From Actinomycetes bacterium (GTDB lineage Bacteria > Actinomycetota > Acidimicrobiia > Acidimicrobiales > Ilumatobacteraceae): a stretch of 45,208 nt of DNA. The stretch is taken from positions 1-45,208 of the forward strand of contig JANYDH010000170.1 in the NCBI GenBank assembly GCA_025359865.1, written 5' to 3'. This document shows, in pieces, positions 1-7,953 of the stretch (positions within the stretch are counted from its first letter, which is position 1; each line of letters begins with the position of its first letter). Made by a program: the position numbers and the translations under genes. The notes beneath the pieces were generated by a model, which was given only the letters and a program-made list of their open reading frames with translations, was not told the DNA's origin and did no database searches.

Positions 1-85
1 TCGCGTCGGTGAGGCTTTCACCAGTCGTCGCGGCGAGTTCGCGGGCGAGTCGATCAGCGCGTTCGCTCTTGAGATTGATACTCAT
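1..85 (-). CDS. VapB-type antitoxin, N-terminal part (cut by window edge)
   Basis: Reading the minus strand from the ATG at 85 gives 28 open codons running off the edge. The protein begins MSINLKSERADRLARELAAT and continues TGESLTDA. This matches the N-terminus of small VapB antitoxins of the PSK/Rv0623 type (PF07704), which pair a DNA-binding N-terminus with a toxin-binding C-terminus and are usually followed by a PIN-domain VapC ribonuclease. A purine-rich AGGGTAGAG stretch lies 5' of the ATG. The toxin and the rest of the antitoxin are outside the window, so the pairing is inferred from family habit. Confidence 0.72.
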   Translation of the reverse strand, partial: MSINLKSERADRLARELAATTGESLTDA

Positions 86-221
86 GGAAGAACTCTACCC
101 TCGTATCTACCTTTCGTTATTCAGGCTGTCGCACAATGCCGATTGGTGGTGTGGCGGGTGAGGTTGGCCGTCTGGTCGTGTTGTTGGCAACGGTGTCATG
201 GTTGTTGCTGAACTCGTGGTT

Positions 222-354
222 GTGCCGCACAAGTCGGCTCAACGTCGGCGACTGACAGCTCGCCCGCCGGGCCTACCCGTTGTTGCGGTGCCGAGTCGCG
301 TCGAGTTATCGGCGCTGGCGACGTGAAAGTCGACGCGATCCTGCCCGCACAGCC
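222..354. repeat. Dispersed intergenic repeat, copy A
   Basis: The core at 231-342 (112 bp) aligns without gaps to 33842-33953 with 8 substitutions (about 93% identity). Both copies lie in the same orientation. Similarity continues weakly outward: both are preceded by GTGCCGCA and followed within about 12 bp by ACAGCC. Copy A overlaps the upstream part of the MFS transporter reading frame, while copy B is intergenic, so the repeat is probably not part of that protein. It resembles a small non-autonomous dispersed element or structured intergenic repeat; no transposase is attached. Confidence 0.8.
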
Positions 355-435
355 GTTCTGGTCGCTGATCCAGACTTCCACCACGCCTGCCTGTCATGCA
401 ACGAACGTTCACGCTACAGCGCGACCGCACGGCCA

Positions 436-468
436 GGGTCGGGATCGGGATCGGGATCGGGATCGGGT
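436..468. repeat. Hexanucleotide microsatellite (GGGATC)n
   Basis: Four perfect GGGATC units (441-464) are flanked by partial units. In the frame of the downstream MFS gene they would encode alternating Gly-Ser. Six-base units do not shift frame, so copy-number change would alter spacing rather than switch the gene off. Confidence 0.85.
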
Positions 469-570
469 ACCGCCAACCCCACCCGCATTTTGCGACGACC
501 TGCCAATGACAACCCAACGCCAAAGGTCAGCCCTGAAGCACGGGCTCGTGCGGCGGTACCCTCAGATGTC

Positions 571-1782
571 GTGCAACGCGCGAGCTTCACCTGGGACCGC
601 TTGACGGCCACGTGCGTGGCATCGTTCTGCTTGCTGGTCGCCGGACTCAGCGTCGGCATCGTCCTCGGCGAACTGCGCACCCAACTCAACCTGTCCGGCG
701 TGGTTGCAGCCGCTCATGGGGCCACGTTCGGTGTCGCCCTGCTCGTGCTTGGCGCGTTTGGCCTTCCACTCATCGCTCGCTTCGGCCGCAACCACGTGTT
801 CTGGGGTGCATGCATCGCCATCGTGGTCGGCGTGCTGATCCTGTGTGTCGGACAGAGATGGCAGGTCACGCTCGCGGGCTCCGCAGTGGCCGGCTTCGCG
901 TGCGCACTGTTGGTGATGCTGATGCCGGGCATCCTGGCCGACCATCATGGCGAGGGGCGGGCGGCCGCCTTCGCCGCGGTCAATGGATTCCCAGGAGTGG
1001 CCGGTATCGCGTTCGCGGTCGTCATCGGCGGCGCATTGACCCTCGGCTACACCTGGCGGTGGCCCTACGCGATCCTGACGATTGTCATCGCTGTCGCCGT
1101 CGCGACCTTCGGCCGAGGTGTACGGATGCCCGAGGGTGAGCCACACGACGGACGGGTGTTTGCGTTGTTTCGTCAACCAGATGTCCGCAACCCGTGGTTC
1201 GGCATCGTCCACGCTGTGCTGGTCGAGTTCTCCGTCGGAATCTTCGCGACCGTGTATCTGAAGGAAGTCGGTGGTGCCAGCGGTGGCTTGGCTGCCGCCC
1301 TCAGCGGGCTGTGGGGGCTGTGCATCTTCCTGTCGCGGATGTGGATGCCTCGGTTCATCCACCGGTTCGGCCCCTGGAGCCGGGCTGTGGCCTTCGCCGT
1401 CTCCGGTATCGGTGTCACGATGATGTGGATCGGGCCCGGGCTGACGATGCGCGCCGTCGGGTTGGTTGTCACTGGCTTCGGCGGTGGTCCGCTGTACCCG
1501 CTCGCTGTCGACCGGCTGTACGAGCGGGCGGCTGCCGACACGGTTACGCTCGGAGCGATTGCCGCACTCGCGTCGGGGACGGCGATCACCATTGGGCCGA
1601 TGGCCACCGGCATCCTTGCCGACGCAGTCAGCGTCCGCCACGCGATCTTGTTCGTCCCGGTGCTGGCAGTGATCGGCGTGTTCGTCAACGCGCCGCGCCA
1701 CGACATCGGCCGTTGGACACCCGGCGCGACGGCCGACGAATTGGATGCCGCAAGCGCAGTTTCAGCGCGAAGCGGTGTGTAG
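571..1782 (+). CDS. MFS transporter
   Basis: This is a hydrophobic polytopic protein of about 403 residues with roughly twelve membrane segments, typical of the major facilitator superfamily. The N-terminal half has the loop GLPLIARFGRNHVFW between helices 2 and 3, and the second half repeats the pattern around SRMWMPRFIHRFGPWSR. The substrate is unknown. The frame is open back to a TTG at 280, but that upstream part contains the dispersed repeat and the GGGATC microsatellite and looks non-coding. The GTG at 571, just before the first membrane helix, is preferred; a TTG at 490 is an alternative, and no start has a clear ribosome site. The 3' end overlaps the convergent oxidoreductase gene by 21 bp. 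Confidence 0.85.
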   Translation: MQRASFTWDRLTATCVASFCLLVAGLSVGIVLGELRTQLNLSGVVAAAHGATFGVALLVLGAFGLPLIARFGRNHVFWGACIAIVVGVLILCVGQRWQVTLAGSAVAGFACALLVMLMPGILADHHGEGRAAAFAAVNGFPGVAGIAFAVVIGGALTLGYTWRWPYAILTIVIAVAVATFGRGVRMPEGEPHDGRVFALFRQPDVRNPWFGIVHAVLVEFSVGIFATVYLKEVGGASGGLAAALSGLWGLCIFLSRMWMPRFIHRFGPWSRAVAFAVSGIGVTMMWIGPGLTMRAVGLVVTGFGGGPLYPLAVDRLYERAAADTVTLGAIAALASGTAITIGPMATGILADAVSVRHAILFVPVLAVIGVFVNAPRHDIGRWTPGATADELDAASAVSARSGV

Positions 1783-2697
1783 CGCCTGGATCCAGCGGGC
1801 GAGCAGCCTGCTCTGCGGTGCACCCCAGCGGGGCGTGGCTCCATGCTGTACCACCTCGGCAAACTGATCGAGCATCTCGCCGTATGCATCGGCACCTGAG
1901 GCTGCGTGATCTGTGGTGCTGCCGTCGGCGTGTTCGACTGTGACGACGCTGGCGTCGTCGGGCCCCGGCGCCATGAAGCTCGGAATCCGGATCGAGCCAC
2001 CAGTTCCCGTCAGGTCCCACGAACGGATGTGCACCGACTCGAACGACACGTCTGCGGTGGCACTGAACCCGTCGCCGAGATCGAGCCAACCGGCCAACGA
2101 CACGTCGGCATCGTGCTCGTTGCGGACGGCACTTGCGGCCACCCGTACCGGCTGGCGCGGCGCCAGGAGCAGCGCAGGGCCGAGGCAGTAGATGCCCACA
2201 TCGAACAACGCTCCCCCACCGCGTTCGTCGACACGATGATCGTGGGCACGCCCCAGCGGGAACGAGAACCGGGCGCGCGAAAACCGCAACGCTCCGAGAT
2301 GCTCGGCTGCGAGCGCCAACACCAGTTGGTTGCGCGGATGATGCGGCCACATGTACGCCTCGACGAGCGAACGCCCTGCGGTTTCGGCGGCAGCGAACAC
2401 GGCGTCGGTATCGGCAACCGACATCGTGAGGGGCTTCTCGCACAGCACGTGCTTACCCGCTTCGAGGGCGCGCAGAATCCACGGTGCGTGGCCATCGTTC
2501 GGCAACGGAATGTAGACTGCATCGACATCGGAACGCCGCAGCAGATCGGCGTAGGGAGCATCCGACCCGTCCGACGTGCGGCTCGCTTCGGCCACCACGG
2601 TATGACCGGCGCGGTGCTGAATCGGCGGAAGGATCTTGCCTCGGTAAATACGCGACGACGCCCCGAGGACACCCCACCGAAGCGGTTGCTCAGCCAC
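1762..2697 (-). CDS. Gfo/Idh/MocA family NAD(P)-dependent oxidoreductase
   Basis: The 311-residue protein has an N-terminal Rossmann fold (GVLGASSRI near residue 9) and the family's EKPL motif at residues 87-90, whose Lys helps bind cofactor and substrate in known members. The C-terminal half is the usual alpha/beta substrate domain (GGGALFDVGIYCLG). Members oxidise or reduce sugars, inositols or similar polyols; the substrate cannot be told here. The start overlaps the end of the upstream aldehyde dehydrogenase gene by 8 bp on the same strand, so the two are probably co-transcribed and may act on successive hydroxyl and aldehyde groups. That pathway link is inference. Confidence 0.9.
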   Translation of the reverse strand: MAEQPLRWGVLGASSRIYRGKILPPIQHRAGHTVVAEASRTSDGSDAPYADLLRRSDVDAVYIPLPNDGHAPWILRALEAGKHVLCEKPLTMSVADTDAVFAAAETAGRSLVEAYMWPHHPRNQLVLALAAEHLGALRFSRARFSFPLGRAHDHRVDERGGGALFDVGIYCLGPALLLAPRQPVRVAASAVRNEHDADVSLAGWLDLGDGFSATADVSFESVHIRSWDLTGTGGSIRIPSFMAPGPDDASVVTVEHADGSTTDHAASGADAYGEMLDQFAEVVQHGATPRWGAPQSRLLARWIQALHTASR

Positions 2698-4072
2698 TGA
2701 TGACCACCATCTTGATCTCGGTCATTTCCTTCACGCTGAACGCCGGACCTTCGCGTGTGTTGCCGCTGTCACGCAGTCCGCCGTATGGCTGCTGATCGGC
2801 ACGCCATGTGGGAACCTCGTTGACCAACACCCCGCCGAAGTGCAGCGCTCGGACGGCCTTGAGCCCCTTCGCGATATCGCACGTGAAGATCGCCGCCTGC
2901 AGGCCGTAGTCGCTGTCGTTGGCCATGGCAATCGCGTCGTCGAGTTCGTCGTATGCAGTGATCGTGACCACTGGTCCGAATACCTCGTTCGCGCACACCT
3001 TCATCGTCGGTGTCGCACCGACGATGACCGTAGGGCGCAGTATTCCATCGTCGCCGACCGCACCCCCGATGGCGACTGTGGCACCCTCCGCCTCGGCCTC
3101 GGCGATCCACGCCGTGACTCGATCGCGCTCGCTGGTGGAGATGAGCGCAGAAACATCGGTCGCCTCGTCCATCGGATCACCGACCACCAAGGTGCTGACG
3201 TGCTGCACCAGTGCCTCGGTGAACTCATCCGCGATGCTGCCGTGGACCAGCACGCGTTGAGTGGAGATGCAGCTCTGCCCGGCATGGCTGAACCCGGCCA
3301 TCTTGATCTTGGCGGCCGCCGCGCGCCAGTCGCCGTCGGGCTCGATGATGACGGGCGCGTTGTTGCCCAACTCGAGCCCAACTCGCTTGCGCGGGGCGCG
3401 GGCACGGATACTCCAGCCCACTTCTGGCGATCCGGTGAACGTGATCAGAGCAACATCGGGATGATCGACCAGTGCGTTACCGACCGTCGCGCCACCGCCG
3501 GTGACGACCTGCAACCAGTCGGCTGGCAGCCCACATTCGTCGATCAACATCGCGGCCAGCCGGATCGAACTGAACGGGGTCTGACTGGCCGGCTTCAGCA
3601 CGACCGGGCATCCGGCTGCGATGGCAGGGGCTACCTTGTGCACCACCAGGTTGAGCGGGAAGTTGAACGGAGCGATCGCCCCGACCACACCGATGGGCAC
3701 CCGAAGGGTAAACCCGAGCTTGCCCTCACCGGCCGGAATGGCGTCGAGCGGGATCATTTCACCGCTCAACTTGCGTGCCTCGGCCGCCGCAAACTGAAAC
3801 GTGCCGACGGCGCGCTCTGCCTCGACTCGCGCCGTCTTGATCGGCTTGGCAGCCTCGCGGGCGATGATCTCTGCGAACTCGTCACGGCGGGCAGCAAGGC
3901 GAACCGCTGCGGTATCAAGGATCTGCGCCCGTTGCCACAATGGCAGCGAACCGCGCAGCAGCACCGCTTTGGCCGTAGCAACGGCCCGGGCGACGTCGTC
4001 GGCATTCTGACTGGGGATCTCGCCGATGACAGCATTGTCGTAGGGCGAGCGGACGGTGATCATGTCGGCCAT
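2690..4072 (-). CDS. NAD(P)-dependent aldehyde dehydrogenase
   Basis: The 460-residue protein carries the aldehyde dehydrogenase superfamily landmarks: APFNFPLN near residue 134, VVLKPASQTP near 158, FTGSPEVGW near 212, the general-base Glu234 in LELGNNAP and the catalytic Cys268 in AGQSCIS. The usual LELGG is LELGN here, a variant I regard as tolerated in the superfamily. It should oxidise an aldehyde to an acid with NAD(P)+. The frame extends upstream to 4153, but the ATG at 4072 (MADMITV) fits the family start and clears the divergent phosphodiesterase gene. It precedes and overlaps the Gfo/Idh/MocA gene, suggesting one transcript. Confidence 0.93.
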   Translation of the reverse strand: MADMITVRSPYDNAVIGEIPSQNADDVARAVATAKAVLLRGSLPLWQRAQILDTAAVRLAARRDEFAEIIAREAAKPIKTARVEAERAVGTFQFAAAEARKLSGEMIPLDAIPAGEGKLGFTLRVPIGVVGAIAPFNFPLNLVVHKVAPAIAAGCPVVLKPASQTPFSSIRLAAMLIDECGLPADWLQVVTGGGATVGNALVDHPDVALITFTGSPEVGWSIRARAPRKRVGLELGNNAPVIIEPDGDWRAAAAKIKMAGFSHAGQSCISTQRVLVHGSIADEFTEALVQHVSTLVVGDPMDEATDVSALISTSERDRVTAWIAEAEAEGATVAIGGAVGDDGILRPTVIVGATPTMKVCANEVFGPVVTITAYDELDDAIAMANDSDYGLQAAIFTCDIAKGLKAVRALHFGGVLVNEVPTWRADQQPYGGLRDSGNTREGPAFSVKEMTEIKMVVISG

Positions 4073-4109
4073 AGCGAGTGACGTTACCGCTCGCGCCCAT
4101 ACTGGCGGA

Positions 4110-4859
4110 ATGCCGATCTCGATGCATCCATTCCTCGACTGGGATGGACCCATTCCATTCGCTCACCGCGGCGGGGCCAGTGATGCCCCGGAGAACACCA
4201 TGCCGGCGTTCGAATATGCAGTCGACCTGGGTTACCGGTACATCGAGACGGATGTGCAGGTCACCTCCGATGGCGTCTTGACGGCGTTCCACGACAACGA
4301 CCTACAGCGCACGTGTGGGCGCCGCGGCAAGATCAACGAACTTCCCTGGAGCGAGGTGTCTACGGCCCGGGTTGACGGCAAGGCCCCGATCCCGCTCCTC
4401 GAAGACCTACTCGGCACCTGGCCAGATCTGCGTGTCAACATCGACTGCAAAACCGACTCGGCGATCCCCGCCCTCGTCGCCACGCTCATTCGTACCAACG
4501 CGCTCGAACGAGTCTGTGTCGGTGCATTCAACGATCTCCGTCTGCGCAAGCTTCGCGCTGCGTTGGGCGAGGGGCTGTGCACCAGCCTCGGTCCGGGTGG
4601 AGTGGCGGCGCTCCGCTTTGGGGCGCTCCGCAAGTCGCCGGCGCGTGCCGCCCAAGTTCCGGTGAAACAGGGCCCCTTGGTTGTCACGAACGCGGCGTTC
4701 ATCGAACGCGCTCACCGGCTCGGCATCGCTGTGCATGTCTGGACGATCGACGATCCCGTCGAGATGCGACGCTTGCTCGACCTTGGCGTGGATGGGATCA
4801 TGACCGATCGGCCGGCGGTGCTGCGCGAGGTATTCGAACAACGCAGGCTGTGGCACTGA
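4110..4859 (+). CDS. Glycerophosphodiester phosphodiesterase
   Basis: The 249-residue protein is a compact GDPD TIM barrel. Seen motifs are AHRGG (His19-Arg20) followed by PENT, the metal-binding IETDVQ (Glu46, Asp48), the catalytic FHDNDL (His61, Asp62), DCKT for the third metal ligand and the C-terminal VWTIDD. It hydrolyses glycerophosphodiesters to sn-glycerol-3-phosphate and an alcohol. The ATG at 4110 is chosen because it follows GGCGGA at good spacing and starts ten residues before the barrel; an upstream in-frame ATG at 4056 lies inside the divergent aldehyde dehydrogenase. No signal peptide is visible, so it is probably cytoplasmic. Confidence 0.93.
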   Translation: MPISMHPFLDWDGPIPFAHRGGASDAPENTMPAFEYAVDLGYRYIETDVQVTSDGVLTAFHDNDLQRTCGRRGKINELPWSEVSTARVDGKAPIPLLEDLLGTWPDLRVNIDCKTDSAIPALVATLIRTNALERVCVGAFNDLRLRKLRAALGEGLCTSLGPGGVAALRFGALRKSPARAAQVPVKQGPLVVTNAAFIERAHRLGIAVHVWTIDDPVEMRRLLDLGVDGIMTDRPAVLREVFEQRRLWH

Positions 4860-4932
4860 CACGCTCGTGTATCGACAGGCATCACTGGCGTAGTCCGGGT
4901 CCGGTAGGTCTGCGGCTGATACAGCGAGCGTT

Positions 4933-4969
4933 GTGAGGTTGGACACAGACTGGGCTGCCGCAACCTCAC
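4933..4969. terminator. Possible stem-loop after the phosphodiesterase gene
   Basis: GTGAGGTTG at 4933-4941 is perfectly complementary to CAACCTCAC at 4961-4969, with a 19-nt loop. It lies 74 bp after the stop of the phosphodiesterase gene. There is no U-tract, so a terminator role is only a guess. Confidence 0.3.
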
Positions 4970-4980
4970 CGACCGACATG

Positions 4981-5037
4981 GTGGGCCGTCGGCGGCGGGG
5001 TGGGCCGTCGGTGGCGGGGTGGGCCGTCGGTGGCGGG
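4981..5037. repeat. 19-bp G-rich tandem repeat, three copies
   Basis: Three head-to-tail copies of GTGGGCCGTCGGYGGCGGG occupy 4981-4999, 5000-5018 and 5019-5037; only one base differs (C or T at position 13 of the unit). The array sits 41 bp before the gamma-glutamyltransferase start. Runs of G on this strand could form quadruplex structure, but that is untested. Confidence 0.9.
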
Positions 5038-5078
5038 GCAGGGCAGGGCGGATCACCTCGAACACGTAGGTTGGTGAC

Positions 5079-6659
5079 ATGGCAGGCGTCCATCCACCGT
5101 TCAGCACCATTCGGTCACCTCGAGCAATGGTGGCGTCGGCCGATCAGCTCGCGACGCAGGCGGGACTCACGGTGCTTGCCCGTGGCGGCAACGCTGTCGA
5201 TGCGGCGATCGCCACAAACGCTGCACTTGCGATCACCGGCCCGCACATGTGCGGGATGGGCGGCGATCTGTTCGCTCTCGTTCACGACGCGACGTCGGTC
5301 CACGCGCTCAATGCAACCGGGCGAGCGGGATCCGGTGTAGATGCAACCGTACTGCGTGCGGAGGGCCACACGGAGATGCCATTTCGTCACGACATCCGCA
5401 CGGTGACCGTGCCTGGTTGTGTCGATGGGTGGTCGGCATTGCACGAACGCTTCGGCCGGCTTCCGCTGGCCGCGATCTTGGCACCCGCGATCGAGCTCGC
5501 CGAAGGCGGCTTCCCTGCGTCACCGCTGCTCGTCGGCGCACTTGCGATGTTGGACGATGCGGGACGCGAACAGCTTCACGAATTGGTCGACCAGGCACGA
5601 CGACCCGGCGCGAGAGTTCAGCGACCCGGCGCAGGTCGCGCGCTACGAGCAATCGCCGAAGCCGGCCGCGACGGCTTCTACCGGGGCGAGTTCGGAGAAG
5701 GACTCCGCCGGATCGGTGCCGGAACCTACTCCGTCGACGATCTGGAGACGCCCGGTTCTGACTGGGTCACCCCACTGTCGTGGCCGGCCTTCGGTCGCGT
5801 GTTGCACACCATTCCACCGAACTCGCAGGGATATCTGCTCCTCGGTGCAGCAGGGCTGGCCAGTTCGCTACCACTGCCCGACGACCCCGACGACGAACGT
5901 TGGGTTCATCTGCTGGTCGAGGCTGCCAAGGCTGCCGGACGTGACCGGCCCGCCGTGCTGCACGACGAGGCCGACGGCCCCGCGCTGCTGGCTGCGATCG
6001 CCACACGCTCCGCCGAAATCGATATGGACCGGGCGAGCCAGATGAACGGTGCCCAACATGACGCCGACACGACGTACCTGTGCACCGTCGACGGTGACAG
6101 GATGGGTGTCTCGTTGATCCAGTCCAACGCGTCGAACTTCGGCTCGTGGTTGGCAGAGCCGAACACCGGTATCAACCTCCACAATCGCGGGCTTGGCTTC
6201 TCACTCGAGCAGGGCCATCCGGCAGAACTAAGGCCACGACGGCGGCCGCCGCATACGTTGTCGCCGGCCATCGCCACCCACCCGGACGGCTCGCTCGCGG
6301 CGGTGTTCGGCACGATGGGCGGCGACGGCCAGCCACAGATCTTGTTGCAGTTGGCCGCACGGCTATTTCATCACCACCAGAGCCCTGCAGTCGCGATCAA
6401 TGCCGGACGCTGGGTGTTGCACGGCCCTGTCACCGGGTTCGACACGTGGACGGCATCCGGTGGCCCACATCTGCTCATCGAGGGCCACGCTCCACCGCAC
6501 TGGCTGACCTCGCTTGCGGCGCGTGGCCACGATGTCCGCTCCGCACCGCCGTACGACAGCGGGTTCGGCCACGCGAACGCGATCGTCGTGCAAGCCGATG
6601 GCTTGCTGGCCAGCGCCGCCGACCCCCGCGCGAGGGTCGGCTCGGCCGCCGGCATCTGA
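5079..6659 (+). CDS. Gamma-glutamyltransferase family protein (Ntn-hydrolase)
   Basis: The 526-residue protein matches gamma-glutamyltranspeptidase along its length: ARGGNAVDAAIATN near residue 34, CGMGGD near 58, the predicted autoprocessing and nucleophile Thr331 in DADTTYLCTVD, GTMGGDGQPQ in the small subunit and the C-terminal DPRARVGSAAG. The proenzyme cleaves itself before Thr331, then hydrolyses or transfers gamma-glutamyl groups, or acts as a cephalosporin acylase in some relatives. No signal peptide is visible, unlike classical periplasmic enzymes, so a cytoplasmic role is possible. The catalytic-site sequence DTTYLCTVD differs from the usual TTHxSVVD, suggesting a divergent substrate. 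G-rich tandem repeats flank the gene on both sides. Confidence 0.92.
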   Translation: MAGVHPPFSTIRSPRAMVASADQLATQAGLTVLARGGNAVDAAIATNAALAITGPHMCGMGGDLFALVHDATSVHALNATGRAGSGVDATVLRAEGHTEMPFRHDIRTVTVPGCVDGWSALHERFGRLPLAAILAPAIELAEGGFPASPLLVGALAMLDDAGREQLHELVDQARRPGARVQRPGAGRALRAIAEAGRDGFYRGEFGEGLRRIGAGTYSVDDLETPGSDWVTPLSWPAFGRVLHTIPPNSQGYLLLGAAGLASSLPLPDDPDDERWVHLLVEAAKAAGRDRPAVLHDEADGPALLAAIATRSAEIDMDRASQMNGAQHDADTTYLCTVDGDRMGVSLIQSNASNFGSWLAEPNTGINLHNRGLGFSLEQGHPAELRPRRRPPHTLSPAIATHPDGSLAAVFGTMGGDGQPQILLQLAARLFHHHQSPAVAINAGRWVLHGPVTGFDTWTASGGPHLLIEGHAPPHWLTSLAARGHDVRSAPPYDSGFGHANAIVVQADGLLASAADPRARVGSAAGI

Positions 6660-6697
6660 CGTTCACCGGCAACCGGAGCGCCGCGGACCCCTCCCAT

Positions 6698-6732
6698 GGT
6701 GGGTGGCACGGTGGGTGGCACGGTGGGTGGCA
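6698..6732. repeat. 12-bp G-rich tandem repeat, about three copies
   Basis: GGTGGGTGGCAC is repeated at 6698-6709 and 6710-6721, followed by a third partial copy to 6732. It lies between the gamma-glutamyltransferase stop and the flavin monooxygenase start. It is unrelated in sequence to the 19-bp array upstream of the same gene, though similar in character. Confidence 0.88.
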
Positions 6733-6761
6733 TGACCACAACTGCCGACTAACTTTGTGGA

Positions 6762-7952
6762 ATGCGCGTCGACACCAACTTCTTCTGCACGGTCCCAATG
6801 CCAGACGCCGGCGATCCCGGGATCAAGCCGACCGATCGCCGCTACGGCAACAACGACGTCATCGAGTGCTACGAGAACCTGATCGACTGGGCCAAGACCG
6901 CCGACCGGTTGGGGTTCGACACAATGTGGCTCACCGAACACCACTTCCAGTACGAGGGTTACGAGGTGTTGCCGAACCTGATCATGTTCGGTCTGCACCT
7001 CGCACATCTCACCAAGGATCTTCGCCTCGGCCAGATGTTCAACGTGGTTCCGCAATGGCACCCCCTACGCCTCGCCGAGGACTTCGCGCTGGCCGACCTC
7101 GTCACAGGCGGCCGGATGGAGTTCGGCATCGGGCGCGGCACCGTACCGCGCGAGGCATGGGCGCTCGGCGCAGTGGTGGCCAGCGGCGACAACGAAATGT
7201 CGGCTGAACACGACCGGATCAACCGTGAAATCTTCGAGGAGTCGATGGAAGTGATCAAGCTGGCGTGGAACAACGAACGGTTCTCGTATCGCGGCAAGCA
7301 CTTCGTATTTCCCCCCGACGACGTGCCAGACCGCGGTTCGATGGTGAACGACCTGACCTTGATCCCCAAGCCGCGCCGAGTCGTCGACGTCTACCAGCCG
7401 GTCACATCGCCAGAGACCATCGAGTACGTGCCGAGAGCGGGCCACAAGGCGGTCTACTGGCTGCAGAACGCCGACAGCCAGAAGCAGAAGTGGGATCGGT
7501 ATGCCGAGATCCGTAGCGAGATCGGCTCTCCGGTTGCGCCAGGCGAAGACCGCTGCCTGGTACTCAACCTGCATGTCGGCCGGACGTATGAGGCAGCACT
7601 TCGTCGCGGACGTCCAGGGCAAGACGAGTTCAACCGGTTCCTCTCGCCATACGGTCGTTTTTCCAGCTACCGCAACCCCGACGGGTCGAAGGTCGAGTTC
7701 AACCATTGCCCCACGGTAGAAGAGAGCAACGCCCAGAAGATCCAGATCGTCGGCTCGATCGACGATGCGGTCGACGCGATCGGCTACTGGCGTGATCTGC
7801 TCGACCTGAAGCACATCTGCTTCTTCTTCGACTACCCGGGGATCTCTCGTGACGAAATGAACGAGCAGATGCACCTCGTAGTCGACGAGGTCTTCCCGCG
7901 GCTCGGCGAACCGATCGAGCGACGGCCGCACACCTCAGCTCCGCTGGTATGA
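6762..7952 (+). CDS. LLM-class (luciferase-like) flavin-dependent monooxygenase
   Basis: The 396-residue protein is a bacterial-luciferase-type TIM barrel. Visible features are DTMWLTEHHF near residue 53, HLTKDLRLGQMFNVVPQWHPLR around the flavin site and GRMEFGIGRGTVPREAWALG near 117. Members use reduced flavin and O2 to oxidise small organics; the family includes the uracil ring-opening enzyme RutA and alkanesulfonate and EDTA-type monooxygenases. The cofactor FMNH2 must come from a separate reductase, none of which is seen nearby. The stop is one base before the GTG of the next amidohydrolase, so the two are almost certainly translated from one message. With the ABC importer downstream this suggests oxidation of an imported heterocycle or amide. 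Confidence 0.92.
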   Translation: MRVDTNFFCTVPMPDAGDPGIKPTDRRYGNNDVIECYENLIDWAKTADRLGFDTMWLTEHHFQYEGYEVLPNLIMFGLHLAHLTKDLRLGQMFNVVPQWHPLRLAEDFALADLVTGGRMEFGIGRGTVPREAWALGAVVASGDNEMSAEHDRINREIFEESMEVIKLAWNNERFSYRGKHFVFPPDDVPDRGSMVNDLTLIPKPRRVVDVYQPVTSPETIEYVPRAGHKAVYWLQNADSQKQKWDRYAEIRSEIGSPVAPGEDRCLVLNLHVGRTYEAALRRGRPGQDEFNRFLSPYGRFSSYRNPDGSKVEFNHCPTVEESNAQKIQIVGSIDDAVDAIGYWRDLLDLKHICFFFDYPGISRDEMNEQMHLVVDEVFPRLGEPIERRPHTSAPLV

Positions 7953-7953
7953 G

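Noticed and set aside
280-570. N-terminal extension of the first MFS transporter from TTG 280
   Set aside because: The stretch contains the dispersed repeat and a hexamer microsatellite, has no homology and starts with TTG without a ribosome site.
562-1701. 379-codon minus-strand frame
   Set aside because: It is antisense to a clear MFS gene, has biased Asp/Arg/His composition and no recognisable motif.
4981-5037. CRISPR-like array
   Set aside because: Units are contiguous without spacers, so this is a simple tandem repeat; the same holds for the arrays at 6698, 19432 and 39994.
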